Assembly (NCBI GenBank): GCA_016169945.1
Contig: JADLSH010000279.1
Span: 1,054,001 to 1,118,000 of the forward strand
Source of the DNA: Trachythela sp. YZ-2020
Lineage: Eukaryota; Cnidaria; Anthozoa; Malacalcyonacea; Clavulariidae
DNA length: 64,000 bases
Reading direction: 5' to 3'
The position numbers were made by a program, and so were the translations under genes. Every line of letters begins with the position of its first letter. Within the stretch, counting starts at the first letter, position 1. Below are positions 46,601-52,600 of this stretch, in pieces. The notes beneath the pieces were generated by a model. It saw nothing but the letters and a program-made list of their open reading frames with translations. It did not search any database and was not told the origin of the DNA.

Positions 46601-49600
46601 ACGGCAATTGCCGCCGATAATGCCGGCGAAGATGAAATTATATCGACGGCAATTTTTTGCCAATGGTTATCAACACTTATTACCTAAACTCTAAAATATC
46701 AACGGCAATTTTTTGTCTACGATAATTTATTAAAATTGCGAGGGCTGAATTATAAGAGTTATGAGACTCTAGATTTGAAAAGGTTTGAGGAGCGTACGCG
46801 ATCCCCTTTACCCTTTTTCTGTGTGACCAAAACATCAGCAGATCAAACAATGACAACATCGCTCGCCGCCCTAACCTCCATCATGTAGCCCGGTTCCAAT
46901 CTGAAGGAATGGAAAAGTGACATTTCTACTTACCCTCAATAAAAATGTGAGCTTGGAATCCCTGTAAGGAACATGTCTTTGTTTGCCATGAGTTATGTCA
47001 ACCAAAGCCATAATTACATTACCCAACGCTGATAACGACTTGTTGATACTGCCAGCTTCCTATACATTGAAAAAGTAATGAAACTTAAAGTTCCGGTCAA
47101 ATAAACGAGAATGCATGAGAGTTAATGAGAGTCAATGTGAGTTGCAACTCTCGCTATAGCCACAGAATAGGAAATGATCAGAAGGGACCCCCTATTTTTA
47201 TGCAGTTTTCTGGCCAGAATAATGGCGGACCAGCCAGTTCAGCGTGTTTATTGGCCAGAAAATGCAATTGACTGGCTAGAATAATGGTAATGAACATGCG
47301 TAATGCGACAAGCGCAGCGTCAAAAACTTCAAAGGTTCCGCCTCAAGTGGCCCTTCTAGTCATTTCCTATTCTATGCTATAGCGTTTGACTGCCAACTCT
47401 CATCAACTCTCGTGCACTTTCACCAACTCTCATTAACTTTGAACCGGTTCAAATTTTGGTGAGAATTTTTGCTCGTTTGACCGGTATACGCGTGGTAATA
47501 TCCAGTCAACTCTCATGCAACTCTTGCTCTCGTTTGACCGGAGCATGAAAATTGATGAAACTCTCATGCAAACTCTCGCTTGCCAACTTTCATCAACTGT
47601 CATTCTCGTTTGACCAGGGGCCGGTTGTTCAAAAGCCGGTTAAGTTAACCCTGGGTTAGTGGTAACTTTCATACAAGTTTCCCGACATCGGTTATATTAA
47701 TATGAATACTTTTTTCTATCAACATTTTACTGGGCGATAGAAGTTTTTGTTTATAAAGTTTTGAAATAAACAAACATGTAGAAGTATACAAACCAGAACA
47801 GCAGATTAAAATTTAACCCGGGGTTAGCGTTAACCGACTTTTGAACAACCGGCCCCAGGGCTTAAAGTTTAGATTAACGTATACAAACCTTTAGTCTTAC
47901 TCCTTCTGTATGTGTGTCTTTTTGTCTCTCTGATCCAGCCAGATCGACAAGATGAAGACGAGAAACTTTGATGTTGTTTATAGTTCCTTTAACCTCCTAA
48001 AACAGTAAGTAAAGGAAAAGAGTGGATCAGACTTGAATTCAACTGAGCACTACAATTCAGAGATATTCCTACAAGTACTAGATGCTTCCGTACCTTGGAC
48101 TCTATGGTAATAGTAAACACCGCATGACTTCTGCTACTTTCTCGATTCATAGACGTTGAAGCAACACGCCTGTTCAACCAACCAGAGTTTAGCACCTGAA
48201 ATGAGATTGGGAAGAATTTGAGTCCTAAATTTGAGTCTTATCCCATGTTCTTTAACCATAAAATAGTGCATGAAAAGAACAATGAACTGTTGATCAGATT
48301 TATAGAAAAACCAGGGCGCGAAATAACGGCTGGAGGGTTGCCGGTCAAGGTGACCGGCCAAACCAACTTTAGCTCGGACATCCCGCATTTCTGGCCGGTC
48401 AAATTATTCAGCTAAACTAAAGCCTGACAAAGTCCCCTTAAATGTAAAATACTTAATGTAATTAGAAAAATGTCTGTAGAAGTCAAGAATCACTTCTGAG
48501 TTTTATTGTAAAGTCCGTACAGTAAGTGTTATTCAAAGTAAACGCAACATCAGACGAAATTAACAAAGAACACAAGTTTTGACTATTTTCACTTGTCAGC
48601 TTTATTTTAGCAACTGAATTACGTGTAAACTTTAAAAAGTAGCCGGTCAAAATGACCGGTCATGCGAGAGTTTGACCGGACAACTATTCATTTTGGCCGG
48701 ACATTGTCCGTTGACCGGCCGTTATTTCGCGCCCTGGAAAAACCTGAGCGGTCATGACGGTACTGATTTTGGGAGATCAAATTGTAAAAGTAGGAATCAT
48801 TGTCTCATTGACCTCGTGTTCTTTCAAGGGCTGCAATGCTGTAAAATGACATGATTCAAGTTGACAACAAGACATAGTTTGTTGGAATGAACTTGAAGTA
48901 AGTTCTTTATACAGCAACTGTTATAACTTATGTATAGTTCAACGTGTCAATTTAGCTTACATCATATACATCTCTTGCACTGGACACGGATTTCTGTAAC
49001 ATTCCATCAACAAAGACTCCTCTCTTGATGTCTTCACGTAGTTGTAGTCCAGTTGAGGTTGGATCAAGAAGATCAAATATCTGTTCATTATAGATCTCAA
49101 GAAAACTGCATCGACATAAGAACTCTACTTTATCTCCGAGCTGAAAGAAATAGACAGACATATTCAATGGCAACAGTCCTGTTTATATATAAAGAACCTA
49201 CATTTCTAGTGTAACCAAATACTCCCCCAGCCATTACACGCGTAAAAACGCACTGTCTTGTAACAAACATGCAGCAGACTTGTACCAATGCCGTTTCAAC
49301 AACTAATTGTCAGGATGTGTTCGCACTGCTTGTTCCCAGCTTGTTGAGAAGTCATGTCAACGGTTTGTTGAAAACTTGTTAAAAGGTTGGTGACTCAATA
49401 ACTTGTTATCGTCCTGCAATTCAACAACTTGTTGAGAAGTTGTAAATGACAATCTTATAGTAACTTGATTGTCTTGATAAAATGACAACATTGCTACAAC
49501 TTGTTGACAAGCTTGCTACAAGCCTGTTGCGAACACATCTTGTTGACAAGACGTGAGATTTTTACGTGTGTACTACCGACGATACACTTATTAAAATATC

Positions 49601-52600
49601 TTCAATATAGACAATAACGTTTTGTATACAATCGACACATTGTCTGTGTAAAACATGTTCAAGAGACAAGAGATACAGTGTTGCTCAGAGTAGTTCATAC
49701 AGTGTTGTACATAACCTTACATTGTGTTCTCGTTCCATTTACGTTCAAAACGCTTGCGGAACACATTCTGAGCACGTTCCAAAATGCGTTCTAAACGCAC
49801 TCCAGAGAGTTCCCCAATTAGGAGTTCCCCAATTAGGAGTTCCCCAATTAGGAGTTCCCCAATTAGGAGTTCCCCAATTAGGAGTTCCCCAATTAGGAGT
49901 TCCCCAATTAGGAGTTCCCCAATTAGGAGTTCCCCAATTAGGAGTTCCCCAATTAGGAGTTCCCCAATTAGGAGTTCCCCAATTAGGAGTTCCCCAATTA
50001 GGAGTTCCCCAATTAGGAGTTCCCCAATTAGGAGTTCCCCAATTAGGAGTTCCCCAATTAGGAGTTCCCCAATTAGGAGTTCCCCAATTAGGAGTTCCCC
50101 AATAGATTTAGAGGGGCTTACGTCACGCAATTTTTAATACATACCGTCATACGGACTTCAGGAATGCGTAGTGCAATGTGGGATACTTTGGGAAAAGTTT
50201 TGGTCAATTATTCATTGTTTCAAAATTCTCGCATCGGAAATTCCGAATCATTGAAACCCGAGTGGTTTAGTGCTGTGCAAACTCCGGGTTTTTCACCTCC
50301 GGCTCCGGCCAAAAAAACTCCGGCTCGGGAAAAAAATTCCGGCTCCGGCAGAAAATTTCCAGCTCCGGCAAATTCGAAATTTAATGGAAATATTTAATTT
50401 CAAAGTGGAAGCACTATCTTTGTTTTTTATTTTAACACTTATGACTGTCGTCATAGCTGTTGTCTGCATGGCGCGAGAGCGCGTTCTAATTTATGATTGA
50501 CAGCCTGAGAATGTTTGACAGTAGTTTGCAGCACAAATAAGTGCTGCAGGAGTTTTACCGGAGTTGAACAAACTCCGGCTCCGGCAAAATAGGCCAAAAC
50601 TCCGGCTCCGGCGCACAGCACTAGAGTGGTTTGATACGTAAGAAATACCTGCACTTCAAAGACCCTCGGAACCCGGATGGAACATATTGACAGGGCTCAT
50701 TAATATTATTTAGTGCCTGCGGGCAAAATTCATCGAATCCAAAATGTGCCTGCAAAAATGCATCGTATTTTAGGTTTTCAGAGCTAAATATTTCGAAAAT
50801 GTCAGGAATTTAAAATGTGCCTGCACAAATCCAAAAAGTGCCTGCGAGCGGCGCTCGTGCGCTCGCGCATTTTACTTATGCCTGCATATTGAAGAATGTA
50901 TTCGTCCAATATGTTTTGGTGTATTTTCTTTTAGGTTATTTCTGAGCAGTACAGTCTGGAATACAGTAGTCAGTGTGTGTGCAAATATTTCCCTAGTCTT
51001 AACATTCGAAAATTTGTCAAAGATTGTTGCAGACCTTCTCCTTCTCTCTGTTAATAAGGTTGAACAAATATTCAAATCCACGTGGAATAACACCGCGGAG
51101 TTCGTGATTGAAATTGTCTTGTTCCACTGGACCTGTAAAGCAAAAAACGTAAAATAGACAAAAGCAGTATTATATACCATATACAGTGCTCCTCAGAAAT
51201 AAGCTAACACTGTGTATGTGTTCCATTTGTGAACGCTTCCGGAATAGATCCCGTAAGTGTTCGCACTTTCCTACTACTAGACTGGAAAGCAAATGGAACA
51301 CAAATGAGAATGCTTTTCAGACGCACTGAACAACACAATCTTGGTGCGCTTTCTGCTAGGTTATATCTGACCATGGAGAAGTACTGCAGTCTGACTACAG
51401 TGATCAGTACTCTTCAGTCGATGGTGTTGCACTGCTTCATGGCTATCACCCACTCAGCACCCTACCAGATCAAGCTGGATCCGTCCCTGAAAGATCTGAT
51501 CCATTCATAGATATGATTGTAGTAACTTACCAAGCATAGTAAATGTCTTCCCAGATCCAGTTTGGCCACTAAACAAATAATTGGCAAATAATAAATATGA
51601 TGTGGCTCTCTTTAACAAGGCTAAAATGAACTGTCTGGTCAATATCATGCAAATATAAACTTACTAAGCAAATATTGTTCCATTATATCCTTCCAGACAT
51701 CCATCAATGATCTTCTTAGCAACATAGGTAAAAACCTCTTCCTAAGAAATAAATAATGACTTATTGTGCTATGCCCTGAAATGAATATGTAATTAGTAAA
51801 ATTACATAGGTGATAATTGAAAATTCTCAACGCTGATTGGTTGCGCTACCGCGACTTTGTCTCGGTTTTAATTCACCGATATTCACCTCGCCTTCGGCGA
51901 ATAATTGTTAATTAGTATTTGGATAGTGATTAGCAACTTAATCCAGAAATTAGTACCTAACAAGTACTTTAGTATCGTCGGGAAATGTTAGACTTAGTCT
52001 TCTTTTTTAAATGTCAACATGGTCTTTATAACTTAGATTTGTCTAAATTTCTTGTAAAAAGGCCTTTGCCTAAATATTCTTTTAGGTTTTATGATCCCAA
52101 TGATTTTAGTGAACTAAAGTGTAGAAAATCTTATTTCTACGATTAAGTTTTAAAAGAAAAATCAAGATTCATTTCTGGAGCAAGATCAATAGCTATGAAC
52201 TACCTAACTCTAGACATTGAATATTATATGTCTTATATTATCTTAAATGTATTTGTAATATTTAGTTATTTTATGTAGGTATAGTCTCGTTCAATTGGGG
52301 CTTTGCCCTGTATGGACCACCTATCACCCTGGGGCCGGTTGTTCAAAAGCCGGTTAACGCTAACCCTGGGTTAAATTTTAATCTGCTGTTCTGTATACTT
52401 CTACATGTTTGTTTATTTCAAAACTTTATAAATAAAAACTTCTATCGCCCAGTACAAGGTTGATAGAAAAAAGTATTCATATTAACATAACCGATGTCGG
52501 GAAACTTGTATGAAAGTTACCACTAACTCAGGGTTAAGTTAATCGGCTTTTGAACAACCGGCCCCTGAATGTAAATTTTTGTAACGTATTATTGCTCATT

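Noticed and set aside
49717..50137. Pentapeptide-repeat ORFs of 117-137 codons
   Set aside because: The 15-bp minisatellite lies in a KIF15 intron and is open on both strands for arithmetic reasons.
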